Assembly: GCA_016794505.1 (NCBI GenBank)
Contig: JAEUJZ010000180.1
Location: 98,041-162,040, forward strand
Length of the DNA: 64,000 nucleotides
From: Myxococcales bacterium
GTDB lineage: Bacteria > Myxococcota_A > Polyangia > Palsa-1104 > JAEUJZ01
Reading direction: 5' to 3'
Shown: positions 1 through 8,814 of the stretch, piece after piece
How positions within the stretch are numbered: position 1 is the stretch's first letter
How the letters are laid out: each line of letters opens with the position of its first letter
Program-made: the position numbers and the translations under genes
The notes under the pieces: generated by a model
The model's database searches: none
Told to the model about the DNA's origin: nothing
What the model saw: only the letters and a program-made list of their open reading frames with translations

Positions 1-2
1 GA

Positions 3-1847
3 AGCTATGCCGTCGGGACGCTGGTCGGAGCGATGTTGCCAGCGGGCGCGGTGGCGCTTTCATGGCTGCTATCGCGTGAAGAATCGGACGGGTCATCCGC
101 GGCGGGCCGCCAGAGCCTGCGAGCGACGGGGATAGCGACGATGCTTGGCGTGGCCGGAGGGCTCGCGGCGGTACCGATGGTGCGCTTGATCATCGACTAC
201 GGATCGGTAGTGCCGGGGGCGATGGCCAAGTCGTCGAGCACGCTGAGCCTGCGCCTGCAGATCGCGGCGGCGGCGCTGGTGTTTGGGGCGGCGCTGCTGC
301 TGGCTTTCGGGCGGCGGGCGCTGTCGCTGGTGATGGCGGCGCTGGTCCTTGCGGTCGGGGTCTTGCCAGGTGGGCCCACAGAAAAATCGACGGGCTACTC
401 GCCGTGGCTCGCCGGCAGTCTGCACCTTCCGGCCAGTCGCGATGTGCAGGTCGACACGGTGCTGCGGGCGCTGGGCTTTGCGTTGTTCCCGTGGAGTGCT
501 CTTTTGCCGGTGGCGGTGGCTGGGCTGTTTTCCCGACTCTCGTTCTGGCCGTCAAGAGAGGCGGCTTCCACGGCAGGCCCGGCGACGCACCCCGAGGCGA
601 GTGTAGCGGTGGATGCAGGCGAGGCGGCTGCGCGCTTTGCGCGGCTTCTGCCGCTGTGCTGGTTTGCTCTTTCGTATTTTCTTTTGACGCTTCATCAGTC
701 GCTGGTTGGCGATGTGCCGTTTGTCGCGCTGCCGGCGACGGCGCTCTTGATCGGTGGCTATGCCGAGGATCTGCTGCGCGATCGGCAGTCGGGCGGTGCG
801 CTGGCTGGCCTGTGCGCCGGGCTGTGCGCGGTCATCGTCGGCCGCGATCTATCGCAGTCGCCTGAAACGTACCTGGCGGGAACGCTGACCGAGACGCTGC
901 GCTGGCCGCCGCCGCTTGCCTGGGTGGGGCAGGGGCTCTTGGCGGTGGCGCTGCTGTTTGCGGCGGTCTTGGTGGGTACGCTGTGGACGACGGGAGCATG
1001 GCGGCGGCGCGGCCTTATGGGCCTTATGGGCCTGTCGGCTCTGCTTGCGGCGACGGTGGTGCATGGCTTATTTCCGCAGCTGGCCTCGCATGTGTCGTAT
1101 CGCGGCTTGTATACGCGCTACCAACAACTGGGCGGCGGCAAGCTTGCGCTGTTTTCTGTGCAGCAGGCCTCGGGGAAGATCTATGGCCAGAACAGCACGC
1201 AGCTGTATACGCTGCCCGAGCTGATGCAGTTTCTGGCCGGGCAGCCTGGCGAGCGCACCTTTGCCATCGCAGGCTCGGCGGAGCTTGGGGGCATCGATCG
1301 CGAGGCGCATCTGCGCGGGCTTTCGTACTTCGTCGTCGACGACAGCAATGCGCAGTACCTGCTGCTGAGCAATCGCCTGCTAGCGGGAGAGGTCGACTTG
1401 AACCCGCTGCGCCGCTTCGTCGGCAGCATCGCGCCGCAGCCACGGGTGCCTCTCCATGTGGTGTTCGATGAGCGCATTGAGCTGGTCGGCTATGACGCGC
1501 CACCCGAGATCGCCCGCGGCGATGAGCTGGTCATGCGCCTGTACTACCGGGTGCTGGCGCCGATCCCGACGAACTACAAGATCTTCCTGCACTTCGACGG
1601 GTCAGGGGCGCGCTGGAACGGCGATCACGCGCCGGTTGGTGGCAAGTTCCAGACGTCGTACTGGTCGCCCGGAACGTACATCACGGATGAACACCGCATC
1701 CCAGTGGGCCGCATGAGCCAAGCGCCGGGTTATTATCAAATCTTCACGGGCTTCTGGCCGGGGGGGGATGGGCCCCGTATGACCGTCTCCGCTGGCCAGC
1801 ACGAGGCCGATCAACGAGTGCGCATTGGGATCATCCGGGTGAAATGA
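3..1847 (+). CDS. Polytopic membrane protein, GT39/ArnT-like C-terminal part (5' truncated)
   Basis: The reading frame is open to the left edge of the window and the residues before the first ATG (position 33) look like membrane helix, so the gene probably begins outside. About ten hydrophobic segments fill the first two thirds. A soluble C-terminal region of roughly 240 residues follows, with the stretches YFVVDDSNAQYLLLSN and YYQIFTGFWPGG. This layout resembles lipid-linked-sugar glycosyltransferases of the GT39/ArnT type seen in Myxococcota, whose catalytic aspartates would lie in the missing N-terminus, so the enzymatic call cannot be confirmed. It is 3 bp from the next gene and heads an operon ending in a Wzc-like protein, which supports a role in surface polysaccharide or lipid glycosylation. 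Alternative: an unrelated polytopic protein. Confidence 0.55.
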   Translation, partial: SYAVGTLVGAMLPAGAVALSWLLSREESDGSSAAGRQSLRATGIATMLGVAGGLAAVPMVRLIIDYGSVVPGAMAKSSSTLSLRLQIAAAALVFGAALLLAFGRRALSLVMAALVLAVGVLPGGPTEKSTGYSPWLAGSLHLPASRDVQVDTVLRALGFALFPWSALLPVAVAGLFSRLSFWPSREAASTAGPATHPEASVAVDAGEAAARFARLLPLCWFALSYFLLTLHQSLVGDVPFVALPATALLIGGYAEDLLRDRQSGGALAGLCAGLCAVIVGRDLSQSPETYLAGTLTETLRWPPPLAWVGQGLLAVALLFAAVLVGTLWTTGAWRRRGLMGLMGLSALLAATVVHGLFPQLASHVSYRGLYTRYQQLGGGKLALFSVQQASGKIYGQNSTQLYTLPELMQFLAGQPGERTFAIAGSAELGGIDREAHLRGLSYFVVDDSNAQYLLLSNRLLAGEVDLNPLRRFVGSIAPQPRVPLHVVFDERIELVGYDAPPEIARGDELVMRLYYRVLAPIPTNYKIFLHFDGSGARWNGDHAPVGGKFQTSYWSPGTYITDEHRIPVGRMSQAPGYYQIFTGFWPGGDGPRMTVSAGQHEADQRVRIGIIRVK

Positions 1848-1850
1848 CGT

Positions 1851-2795
1851 ATGGAGCTTCGTCCTTTAGTCGATGTCGATCTGCGTGAGGTGCTGGCGCC
1901 GATCAACCGGGCGGCTCGTGGAGAGTTCTTGCCGACGCTGCGGACGGTGGCCCAGCTTCGCGAGCGAGTGGCCTTGGGCGTCTTGGATCTGAAGCTATCG
2001 CGGGCCTGCTATGTCGGGGGCACGCTGGGAGCGACCTGCTTGGTCGAGCACCTGGCCGATGAATCGGTGGCCCACATCGACGCGCTGGCCAGCGAGCCTT
2101 TGGCGCAGCAGCGCGGCGCGGTGCGGGCTCTGGTCGATGCGGTGCAGTCTGCCGCGGCGTTGGCTGGAGTGTCCGAGCTGACGGTGTTCGTGTCCGAGAT
2201 GGACAGCACCCTGGGGGCGGCCCTGCAGGCAGCGGGGTTTACGCGTCGGCAGGCTGTGGCGCGCTATGCGCTTGCGGGGCCTCCTTCTGCGCTGCCGTTG
2301 CCAGTCGACGTGGACGGCGTGAGTGAGCCACCGACGAGCGGTACGTTTGTGCGGGCCGTCTCGCTGCCGGAAGCGCTGCCGATGGTATCGGCCGTGGATC
2401 CGAGCCGCCTTTTATACGCGCAGCGGTCGACGGTGCTGCAGAAGTTGGCGGCCCGACTGTCTGTGCTGCAGCTTTACACCGTCGCTGAAGCGGGCGGAAC
2501 GGCGCAGCCGGAAGCGGCGTTGGTCTTTGATCGCGAGCGCAAGAGCCTGTGTGCGCTCGGCGGAGAGACCGCGGCCTTGGCTTCGCTGATCGCGCTTGCG
2601 GCGACGCGACACGGGATCGCGTATCTCGATGCCATCGCCGAGACACACCCTGCCGTCTCTGCGCTTCAGGCGGCTGGGTACGTACGCAGCGCGATGCGCG
2701 TCGAGCTGACCTGCGATCCTCGGGCTGTGTTGGCCGGGCAAAAAAACCGAGCGGTTGGCCCCACCGACGGACCCGGCAAAAAAGGCGCCGAATGA
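1851..2795 (+). CDS. GNAT-family N-acetyltransferase
   Basis: The 314-residue protein has a GNAT-like core at about residues 60-140: a strand around HIDALASEPLAQQRG, the acetyl-CoA-binding loop and helix (QQRGAVRALVDAV), and the terminal AAGFTRRQAVARYAL strand typical of the fold. The second half repeats the same kind of pattern more weakly (SALQAAGYVRSAMRVEL near the end), so it may be a tandem GNAT protein. The substrate is unknown. It starts 3 bp after the preceding stop, and its TGA overlaps the ATG of the Wzc-like gene (ATGA), so the three genes are very likely co-transcribed. An acetyl-transfer step in polysaccharide assembly is possible but is inferred from position only. Confidence 0.7.
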   Translation: MELRPLVDVDLREVLAPINRAARGEFLPTLRTVAQLRERVALGVLDLKLSRACYVGGTLGATCLVEHLADESVAHIDALASEPLAQQRGAVRALVDAVQSAAALAGVSELTVFVSEMDSTLGAALQAAGFTRRQAVARYALAGPPSALPLPVDVDGVSEPPTSGTFVRAVSLPEALPMVSAVDPSRLLYAQRSTVLQKLAARLSVLQLYTVAEAGGTAQPEAALVFDRERKSLCALGGETAALASLIALAATRHGIAYLDAIAETHPAVSALQAAGYVRSAMRVELTCDPRAVLAGQKNRAVGPTDGPGKKGAE

Positions 2796-5005
2796 ACGAG
2801 CCACCGCGATCGTCGGGGGCACGCAGCATGGGGCCTTGGGGAGGCAACGGCCCGTCGCGGAAGGCGGCGGGTGAGACGACAGAGTTTCGCCGCTATCTGG
2901 CGCTTCTGTGGGAACGACGCCTGCTCTTCGTCGTGCTGTCGACGATCGCCGTGGCCTTGGCGCTGGGCTATGCCCGCACGCAGCCGCCTGTGTACGAGAC
3001 GCGAAGCAGCCTCTTGATCGAGGCCAGTGTGCCGCATGTGCTGGGCAGCGCCGCGGGCGATCTGGTCGACCCGTCGCCGGCAAACTTTTACATGATGCAG
3101 GACTTCCTGCAGACGAGCCGCAAGGTGCTGACCAGCGACTCGCTTTCGCGGCGCGTGGTGGGGCGGCTGAAGCTCTTGTCCGATCCATCTTTTTTTGCAC
3201 CGCAGCCTGTGCCCTCGTCGGTTGAGGAAGCTGCCGAAGAGCTTCTGATTCACTACACCGCGGATCTTGTGGCCGAGACGCGGGTGCTGGTGATTACCGC
3301 GCGCCATCGTCAGCCGCAGTGGGCGAAAAAGATCGCCGATGCCGTCGCGGATGAATTCGTGCAAGGCGCCTCGGAAAATCGCGAGCTGTACACGCAGCGC
3401 ACGTCGCAGCAGCTGGCTGAAGAGCTAGACGGTGTGCGCAAGGCGCTGCGCGATGCTGAGCTGGCTCTGTATCAGTTCAAGAGCGAGCACGACATGCTGT
3501 CGGTCAGTCTGGAAGATCGGCAGAACCAAGTCGCGCGGCAGATCGACAAGTACACCGACGCTCTGGCCGAGGTGCGGCTGCGCAAGCTGCAGCGCCAAAG
3601 CCAGCTCGAAGGCCTGCGAGCGCTGCGCGATGCGGACCCGCTGCAGGTGCCGCTTACAGGCATCGACGTTCCGCCGCTTCTGGCCGATCTGCGACGGGTA
3701 TACGCCGAAGAGCAGAGGCGCTTGGCTGAGCTGCGGGCCCGCTATGAAGATCGCCACCCGCAGCTGCAGCAGCAGGCGTCCAAAGTCGAGCAGATCCTGC
3801 GCGAGCTGAAGCGCGAGGTCGGGGCCGCGGTCGATGCCGCCGGCATGCGCGTCGGCGAGGCAGAGCGCGACGAGAAGAAGGTGCAAGGCGAGCTGATTTT
3901 ACTCAAGCAAGAAGGCCTGCGAATCAGCAGGCTGGAGATCGAATACAACCGCTTGCGCCGCGACGCGGAGAGCCTGGCGAAACAGCACGCGCTGTTGCTC
4001 AATCGCAGCAAAGAGACCGGCATGGCGTACCGGCTGAGTCTGAGCAACATGAAAGTGCTCGACTACGCTCGGCAGCCGAAGGTTCCCGTGAGCCCGCGCA
4101 AGCGAGTTGCCGTCACTGTGGCGATCGTCTTGGCCCTGCTTTTCGGGCTGCTTTTGTCCTTCGGTCTAGATGCGCTGGATCGGACGATCAAGAGCCCCGA
4201 GGATGTCGAGCTGCAGCTGGGTGTGCCACTGATCGGTCGGCTGCCGAGGGTAGCGGGTAAAGGGGTCTCGGATCAGCTTGTTCGCACCCAGCCGCGATCG
4301 TCGCTAGCCGAGGCATTTCGCAGCCTGCGGACAAGCCTGCTGTTCTTTGGTGCCGATCGCCCGCTGCGGACGATCTTGGTCACGAGCTCCGTCGCTCGCG
4401 AGGGCAAGACGCTGTGCTGTGCCAGCCTGGGCATCACCTTTGCGCAGGCCGGGGCAAAGACCCTGCTTATCGACTGCGATCTACGTCGGCCGCGCTTGGC
4501 TGCTGCCTTCGGGCTGCGACAAGAGCCAGGTCTTACTAGCGTGCTGGCACTGCACACCGATCTGGCGGATGCCATCTGCGCCACCGAGAACGAAAACCTG
4601 TCGATCTTGCCGAGTGGCCCGCTGCCGCCCAATCCCGCCGAGCTTCTGGGCAGTGAGGCATTCCGGGCGCTGCTGAAGCGCTTGGCGGGCGACTTCGAGC
4701 GGGTGATCATCGACTCGCCGCCGGCCGTGCCTGTGACCGATGCTGCGGTGCTGGCATCGGCCGTTGACGGAGTGCTCTTGGTGGTCCGTCAGCGCGAAGC
4801 GCAGCGCGATCTGGTGCAGCGCGCCGTCGAGCACCTGACTGCTGTGGGGGCGCACCTTTTGGGTGTGGTGCTGAACGCGGTCGATGAAGAAGAGAAGCGC
4901 TATCGCCAGTACTACGCCGCTTATCACGGCGAGGACGACGCGAAAGCGGGCTCTGGCTCGGATCCTCGGGCGGCAGCAGAGCGACGGAAAGCCGCGCCTC
5001 GCTAG
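2792..5005 (+). CDS. Wzc/CpsD-type polysaccharide co-polymerase with BY-kinase domain
   Basis: The 737-residue protein has the layout of a chain-length regulator with tyrosine autokinase activity. It has a Wzz-type N-terminus with a membrane segment at about residues 44-61, a long coiled-coil periplasmic part (about 195-420), a second membrane segment (about 438-460), and a cytoplasmic ATPase domain. That domain shows Walker A (SSVAREGKT, about 531-539), Walker A' (LLIDCDLRRP) and Walker B (VIIDSPP). A tyrosine cluster (RYRQYYAAY) near the C-terminus is the usual autophosphorylation site. It controls polymer length and export at the inner membrane. I chose the ATG that overlaps the upstream TGA; longer in-frame extensions would lie inside the GNAT gene. 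Walker A has Arg where Gly is usual in GEGK. Confidence 0.9.
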   Translation: MNEPPRSSGARSMGPWGGNGPSRKAAGETTEFRRYLALLWERRLLFVVLSTIAVALALGYARTQPPVYETRSSLLIEASVPHVLGSAAGDLVDPSPANFYMMQDFLQTSRKVLTSDSLSRRVVGRLKLLSDPSFFAPQPVPSSVEEAAEELLIHYTADLVAETRVLVITARHRQPQWAKKIADAVADEFVQGASENRELYTQRTSQQLAEELDGVRKALRDAELALYQFKSEHDMLSVSLEDRQNQVARQIDKYTDALAEVRLRKLQRQSQLEGLRALRDADPLQVPLTGIDVPPLLADLRRVYAEEQRRLAELRARYEDRHPQLQQQASKVEQILRELKREVGAAVDAAGMRVGEAERDEKKVQGELILLKQEGLRISRLEIEYNRLRRDAESLAKQHALLLNRSKETGMAYRLSLSNMKVLDYARQPKVPVSPRKRVAVTVAIVLALLFGLLLSFGLDALDRTIKSPEDVELQLGVPLIGRLPRVAGKGVSDQLVRTQPRSSLAEAFRSLRTSLLFFGADRPLRTILVTSSVAREGKTLCCASLGITFAQAGAKTLLIDCDLRRPRLAAAFGLRQEPGLTSVLALHTDLADAICATENENLSILPSGPLPPNPAELLGSEAFRALLKRLAGDFERVIIDSPPAVPVTDAAVLASAVDGVLLVVRQREAQRDLVQRAVEHLTAVGAHLLGVVLNAVDEEEKRYRQYYAAYHGEDDAKAGSGSDPRAAAERRKAAPR

Positions 5006-5229
5006 ACAAACTCTCGCGGGCCGCACACATCGCACGCACAAGCCGTTGATTTCGGGGCGAAAAGGCGGTACACCGCGGCCGTGAAACGCACATTGGCCGC
5101 TAGCCAGCCTCGTAGGGCCGACAATCCGTTGGGCGATGGTTCGCTCATTGGAACGATCGGTCGACTCAGCGGGCGACCCATGGGGGGTCGGCGAGGCGAG
5201 GCAGCGACGGACTGCGTGGGAGGATCTCG

Positions 5230-7449
5230 ATGCCCAGTGGTGTGATCGTTCCCCTTTCGTTTGAAGTCTACAAAGGGGAACAGCTACTCCAGAAGACGAC
5301 GCTAAGCCAGGACATCATCAAGGTCGGGAAGCTGTCCTCGTCCCACCTGCGCATCGAGGATGAGTCCGTTAGCCGCATGCATGCGGTCATCGAGATCACG
5401 GCTCCGGGGGAGATCTCGATCATCGACTTGGGGTCGGTGCGCGGCACGATGGTGAATGGCCAGCGTGTCAATAAGGCCAAGCTGAAGAGCGGGGACGAGA
5501 TCGTCCTTGGCGATATCCGTTTGGTGGTCACCGTCGGTGAGCCAGAGCCCGTTGCGGTCGACTCAACGCAGCAGGTGGATGGCGATCAGCTGGTCGCGGC
5601 GCTGCAGGCCGAAGCGGGAGCGACGGCGCCTGGACTGCCCCCGGCGCTGGCACCGGCTGCGGTTCCGCCGCCACCGGGCTTCGCGGCGCCTGCTCCGGTC
5701 CCGCTGGCTCCGATGCCGCTGGTCCCGATGGGCACACACTTTCCGGGCGCCGAAGAGATCGAAGTCCGCGATGGTGCCCGCGCCGTCGAAGTGTCGGCCA
5801 TGTTTGAGGATGCCGTCCTCGATGTGCGCCTGTTCGAAAACCCCAAGGCGGGCCTGCTCACGGGGGCGACCAAGGCGCTTGTGGGTCTGGGCTCAGCGGC
5901 GCTCTTGGCGTCGTTTGTGATGCTGCTTGTCGCCTATGTGCAGGTCGGCAAGGTGCGCGCAGATCGCGAGGCCTGGCTCGACGCTGGGAAGCCGTACAGC
6001 GGCTTCGTTGCACCCAAGGACAGCCCGATCCTCGACATCGCCTGCGCAAGCTCGCTGCTCTTCGGCGTGATCACACTGATGTGGGGTCTGTTCCGAATGT
6101 TCGAAGAGCGCGGCGATCGCGAGTACACGATCGGCAGCGACGTCAAGGCACACTTCCCGCTAGCCGGGCTGATGTTGCAGGTGCCGCGGCTGCCCATCGT
6201 GCGATCGACTGGAACCGACTTCGAGGCGCTGTTCACGCAGCAGATGTCGGGCGACCTTACCGACGGCAATCGACGGCAGTCGCTGACCGAGCTTGTGCAG
6301 TCGGGAACGGCGAAGCCTGCCGCCGATGTCCCCGGTGCGTACGTGATGCCGATCGGTGCCGAGTCGCGTTTGAACCTGCGGCTCGGCGAGACAACGTTCA
6401 ACATCGTCGGAACGCCCAAGGCTCGTCGATTCCCGGTGCCGCTGCGCATCGACTGGGAAGCGCAGGCGTATACCGGAGCAGTGTTCGCCCTGCACGCGCT
6501 GGTGATCTTCATCATGTTCTCGGTGCCGCCGGATCCAAAGAGCCTGTCTTTGGATGCGTTCATGAACGACCAGCGCTTTGCCAAGTTCCTCATCAAGCCG
6601 CCTGAGCAGAAAGAAGATGTCATCCCCGAGTGGCTCAAGAAGAAGAGCCCCGATGAGATGGGCGGCAAGGGCAAGCGTCACAAAGACGAAGAAGGAAAAA
6701 TGGGCAAAAAAGAGTCCAAGAACAAGGCGGGACTCTATGCCCTAAAGGGGCCCAAGGACAACACCGACATGCACTTGGCCAAGCAGCTTGCGACCGACGC
6801 TGCGCAGAAGGCGGGTGTACTCGGCATCCTCAAGGGGACACAGGGCTCGATCTTGAGCTCGATCTTTGGTCGTGACACGGCACTGGGCAGCGATGCCCAG
6901 GACGTGCTGGGCGGCCTGCTGGGGACAGAAGTAGGTGAAGCGTACGGTGTCGGTGGGCTGGGCCTTGTCGGGACCGGGCGCGGCGGCGGTGGCACGGGCG
7001 AAGGCACGATCGGCTTGGGGAACCTTGGAACGATCGGCAAGGGAGGCGGCGGCGGCTCCGGCTCGGGCTATGGCCGCGGTGCTGGAGGACTCGGTGGCCG
7101 TCGCGCCACCGCACCGGACGTCGTGCCTGGAACCGCTGAGGTCCGCGGCTCGCTCGACAAAGAGATCATCCGCCGCATCATTCGTCGCCACCTGAACGAG
7201 GTGAAGTTCTGTTACGAGCGAGAGCTTGTGAAGAACGCAGGCCTGTCCGGTCGCGTCATGATCCAGTTCACGATCGCTGGGACCGGCGCGGTCGTTGCGT
7301 CGGCCGTGCAGTCCTCGACCATGAACAACCCGACTGTTGAGATGTGCATTGCGCAGTCGGTGCGCCGCTGGGAGTTCCCCAAACCCTCGGGAGGCGGTAT
7401 CGTAGTGGTCACCTATCCGTTCGTGCTCAAGGCATCAGGAGGGGAATAG
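5230..7449 (+). CDS. FHA-domain AgmX/PglI (GltG-like) envelope protein with TonB-type C-terminus
   Basis: The 739 residues begin with an FHA domain (about 20-100; VGKLSSSHLRIED, SRMH, and RGTMVNGQRV carry the phosphothreonine-binding signature). A Pro/Ala linker and three membrane segments follow (about 217-240, 268-288, 413-432), then a charged Lys/Glu stretch and a Gly-rich region (about 570-635). The last 90 residues match the AgmX/PglI C-terminal (TonB-C-like) domain (NEVKFCYERELVKN ... VRRWEFPKPSGG). In Myxococcus, FHA plus TonB-C proteins of this kind (GltG/PglI) belong to the gliding motility complex that spans the envelope. A GGGAGG ribosome site precedes the ATG. The next two genes are TPR proteins like other Glt components. 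Whether this organism glides is unknown. Confidence 0.8.
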   Translation: MPSGVIVPLSFEVYKGEQLLQKTTLSQDIIKVGKLSSSHLRIEDESVSRMHAVIEITAPGEISIIDLGSVRGTMVNGQRVNKAKLKSGDEIVLGDIRLVVTVGEPEPVAVDSTQQVDGDQLVAALQAEAGATAPGLPPALAPAAVPPPPGFAAPAPVPLAPMPLVPMGTHFPGAEEIEVRDGARAVEVSAMFEDAVLDVRLFENPKAGLLTGATKALVGLGSAALLASFVMLLVAYVQVGKVRADREAWLDAGKPYSGFVAPKDSPILDIACASSLLFGVITLMWGLFRMFEERGDREYTIGSDVKAHFPLAGLMLQVPRLPIVRSTGTDFEALFTQQMSGDLTDGNRRQSLTELVQSGTAKPAADVPGAYVMPIGAESRLNLRLGETTFNIVGTPKARRFPVPLRIDWEAQAYTGAVFALHALVIFIMFSVPPDPKSLSLDAFMNDQRFAKFLIKPPEQKEDVIPEWLKKKSPDEMGGKGKRHKDEEGKMGKKESKNKAGLYALKGPKDNTDMHLAKQLATDAAQKAGVLGILKGTQGSILSSIFGRDTALGSDAQDVLGGLLGTEVGEAYGVGGLGLVGTGRGGGGTGEGTIGLGNLGTIGKGGGGGSGSGYGRGAGGLGGRRATAPDVVPGTAEVRGSLDKEIIRRIIRRHLNEVKFCYERELVKNAGLSGRVMIQFTIAGTGAVVASAVQSSTMNNPTVEMCIAQSVRRWEFPKPSGGGIVVVTYPFVLKASGGE

Positions 7450-7583
7450 CAGCCGGCGCGCCTACTTAGGTGCGCTCTCTGTTCCTGGCCAGTTCTGGGC
7501 CACCCGGGAAATCGACGCCGACAGTCGGCCCACCGGGCGATCGCACGTAGCGGCCGGCAACTTCGCGTGTAGCTGAGGAGATC

Positions 7584-8423
7584 ATGAAGGACCTTTCGCG
7601 GTGGGCTCTGTGTCTTGTGCTCGTGGCTGGCTGCAACCAAGAGCGCAACAAGTCGATCGAAGCAATGAATGCGGGCGTCGAGGCGGGCCGTCAGAAGCTG
7701 TTTGACCGCGCCATCAGCCAGATGCAGCAGGCGATCTCGATCGACCCAGCCAACGATCAAGCGCACTACAACCTCGGCGTCATCTACAAGGATCAGAAGA
7801 AGTGGAACGAGGCGATCGGCGCGTTTGAGCAGGCCGTCAAGTACGCGAGCGATAACCCGAGCTATCACTACGAGCTTGCGAGCGCGTACTTCGAGGCGAA
7901 AAAGCTTGAGCAAGCGCGCGTCGAGTTCGAAGCGACGATCAAGCAAGAGCCCAAGGCGTACAAGGCGCACTATCGCCTCGGCATGGTGCTTGAGTACCTG
8001 GAGAAGTTCAAAGAGTCGGACGCCGCCTATCGCAAGTCGATCGAGGTCAACCCGCGCTTCATCCCGCCGTACATCCGCCTCGGCAACCTGTACCTGGACT
8101 ACGACTACGACAAGGAAGCGGCGCAGGTCTTCCAGGCAGCAGTGACGGCGAACGATGCCGATCCCGACGCGCACTATGGCTTCGGCGTGGCTCTGCAGAA
8201 GACCAAGGGCTACGACGAGGCGATCAAGGAATTCAAGCGCGCCCTTGAGCTCAACGGCGACATGTTCATGGCGATCTACAACCTGGGCATGACGTACAAG
8301 GCCATGGATGACAAAAAGAACGCCATCGACTGGCTCAAGCGCTTTCTGCAAGCGGGGAGCCGCGGTGGACCGGATATGACCAAGGCAGCCAGTGATGCCT
8401 TGGCGCAGTTAGAAGCTCCGTAG
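7584..8423 (+). CDS. TPR lipoprotein (GltE/AglT-like)
   Basis: A signal peptide ends in a lipobox (LVLVAGC, Cys17), so the 279-residue protein should be anchored to a membrane facing the periplasm. The mature part is almost entirely TPR units, about six, with classic helices such as AHYNLGVIYKDQKKWNEAI and YDEAIKEFKRALELN. TPR lipoproteins are scaffolds. In the Myxococcus gliding system GltE (AglT) has this architecture, and the neighbours here (FHA/TonB-C protein upstream, giant TPR protein downstream) fit that set. The assignment to GltE is by architecture and context, not by alignment. The gene starts 134 bp after its upstream neighbour and may share its promoter. Confidence 0.8.
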   Translation: MKDLSRWALCLVLVAGCNQERNKSIEAMNAGVEAGRQKLFDRAISQMQQAISIDPANDQAHYNLGVIYKDQKKWNEAIGAFEQAVKYASDNPSYHYELASAYFEAKKLEQARVEFEATIKQEPKAYKAHYRLGMVLEYLEKFKESDAAYRKSIEVNPRFIPPYIRLGNLYLDYDYDKEAAQVFQAAVTANDADPDAHYGFGVALQKTKGYDEAIKEFKRALELNGDMFMAIYNLGMTYKAMDDKKNAIDWLKRFLQAGSRGGPDMTKAASDALAQLEAP

Positions 8424-8428
8424 CGTTT

Positions 8429-8446
8429 TCGGCCCAAAGTGGCCGA
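8429..8446 (+). terminator. Possible weak terminator hairpin
   Basis: The inverted repeat TCGGCC / GGCCGA with a 6-base loop lies 5 bases after the stop of the TPR lipoprotein gene. Only a poor T tract (TTCATCT) follows, so it may be an attenuating or Rho-assisted end rather than a strong intrinsic terminator. Confidence 0.3.
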
Positions 8447-8728
8447 TTCATCTAGCCGGCCGGGCCGCGCCTCGCGCGCTCTTGTCTGGCCGGCCCGCCC
8501 TTCTCTCTGAGCCCCGATATGCAACGCTCTATCTGGTCGTTGCGACGGTGTTCTGCCTTTCATTCGCTGCAAATGGACACAGCCTGACGCGCTGCTTGGT
8601 CGGGTGGCTGATGTGGCTGCGTGTGCCGAAAGGCGCAGCCCAGGTCGCCCTGTGGTGCAAGGGTGATCCATGCTCCAAGCAAGAGCCGTACTGCGCCCGA
8701 AACCTGCGGAGCCGTGCAGGGTTCCATA

Positions 8729-8758
8729 TTGATCCTCGTCGACTGAGCGTGATATAAA
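8729..8758 (+). promoter_or_regulatory. Sigma-70-like promoter for the giant TPR gene
   Basis: TTGATC (8729-8734) and TATAAA (8753-8758) are separated by 18 bases. Transcription would begin near 8765, downstream of the GTG at 8761. This argues for the ATG at 8815 as the real start of the giant gene. Confidence 0.45.
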
Positions 8759-8814
8759 AGGTGCGGCTTTCAACCATCTACATCCCTGAAACCGCAATAT
8801 TGGGTGGCCTGCTC

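Larger units (their letters stand above)
8424..8760 (+). other. Intergenic region before the giant TPR gene
   Basis: The 337 bases carry no convincing gene. They hold a hairpin just after the lipoprotein stop and a sigma-70-like promoter at the right end. Short open frames exist on both strands but lack ribosome sites, codon bias or recognisable motifs. Confidence 0.6.

Noticed and set aside
2549..2791. 81-residue upstream extension of the Wzc-like protein
   Set aside because: It overlaps the GNAT gene in another frame, is Arg/Cys-rich and unlike the family; the ATGA junction at 2792 is the natural start.
5094..5110. TTGGCC...GC with correct GG/GC spacing before the FHA/TonB-C gene
   Set aside because: Apart from the TTGGC of the -24 element and the GC itself the consensus positions fail; such matches are expected by chance in GC-rich DNA.
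7452..7480. Hairpin CGCGCCT / AGGTGCG after the FHA/TonB-C gene as a terminator
   Set aside because: The stem includes a G-T pair and no T tract follows, so termination is not supported.
8761..8814. GTG at 8761 as start of the giant TPR gene
   Set aside because: A TATAAA box ends 3 bases before it, so the transcript would begin at or after this codon; the ATG at 8815 follows a GGGTGG and starts typical protein sequence.
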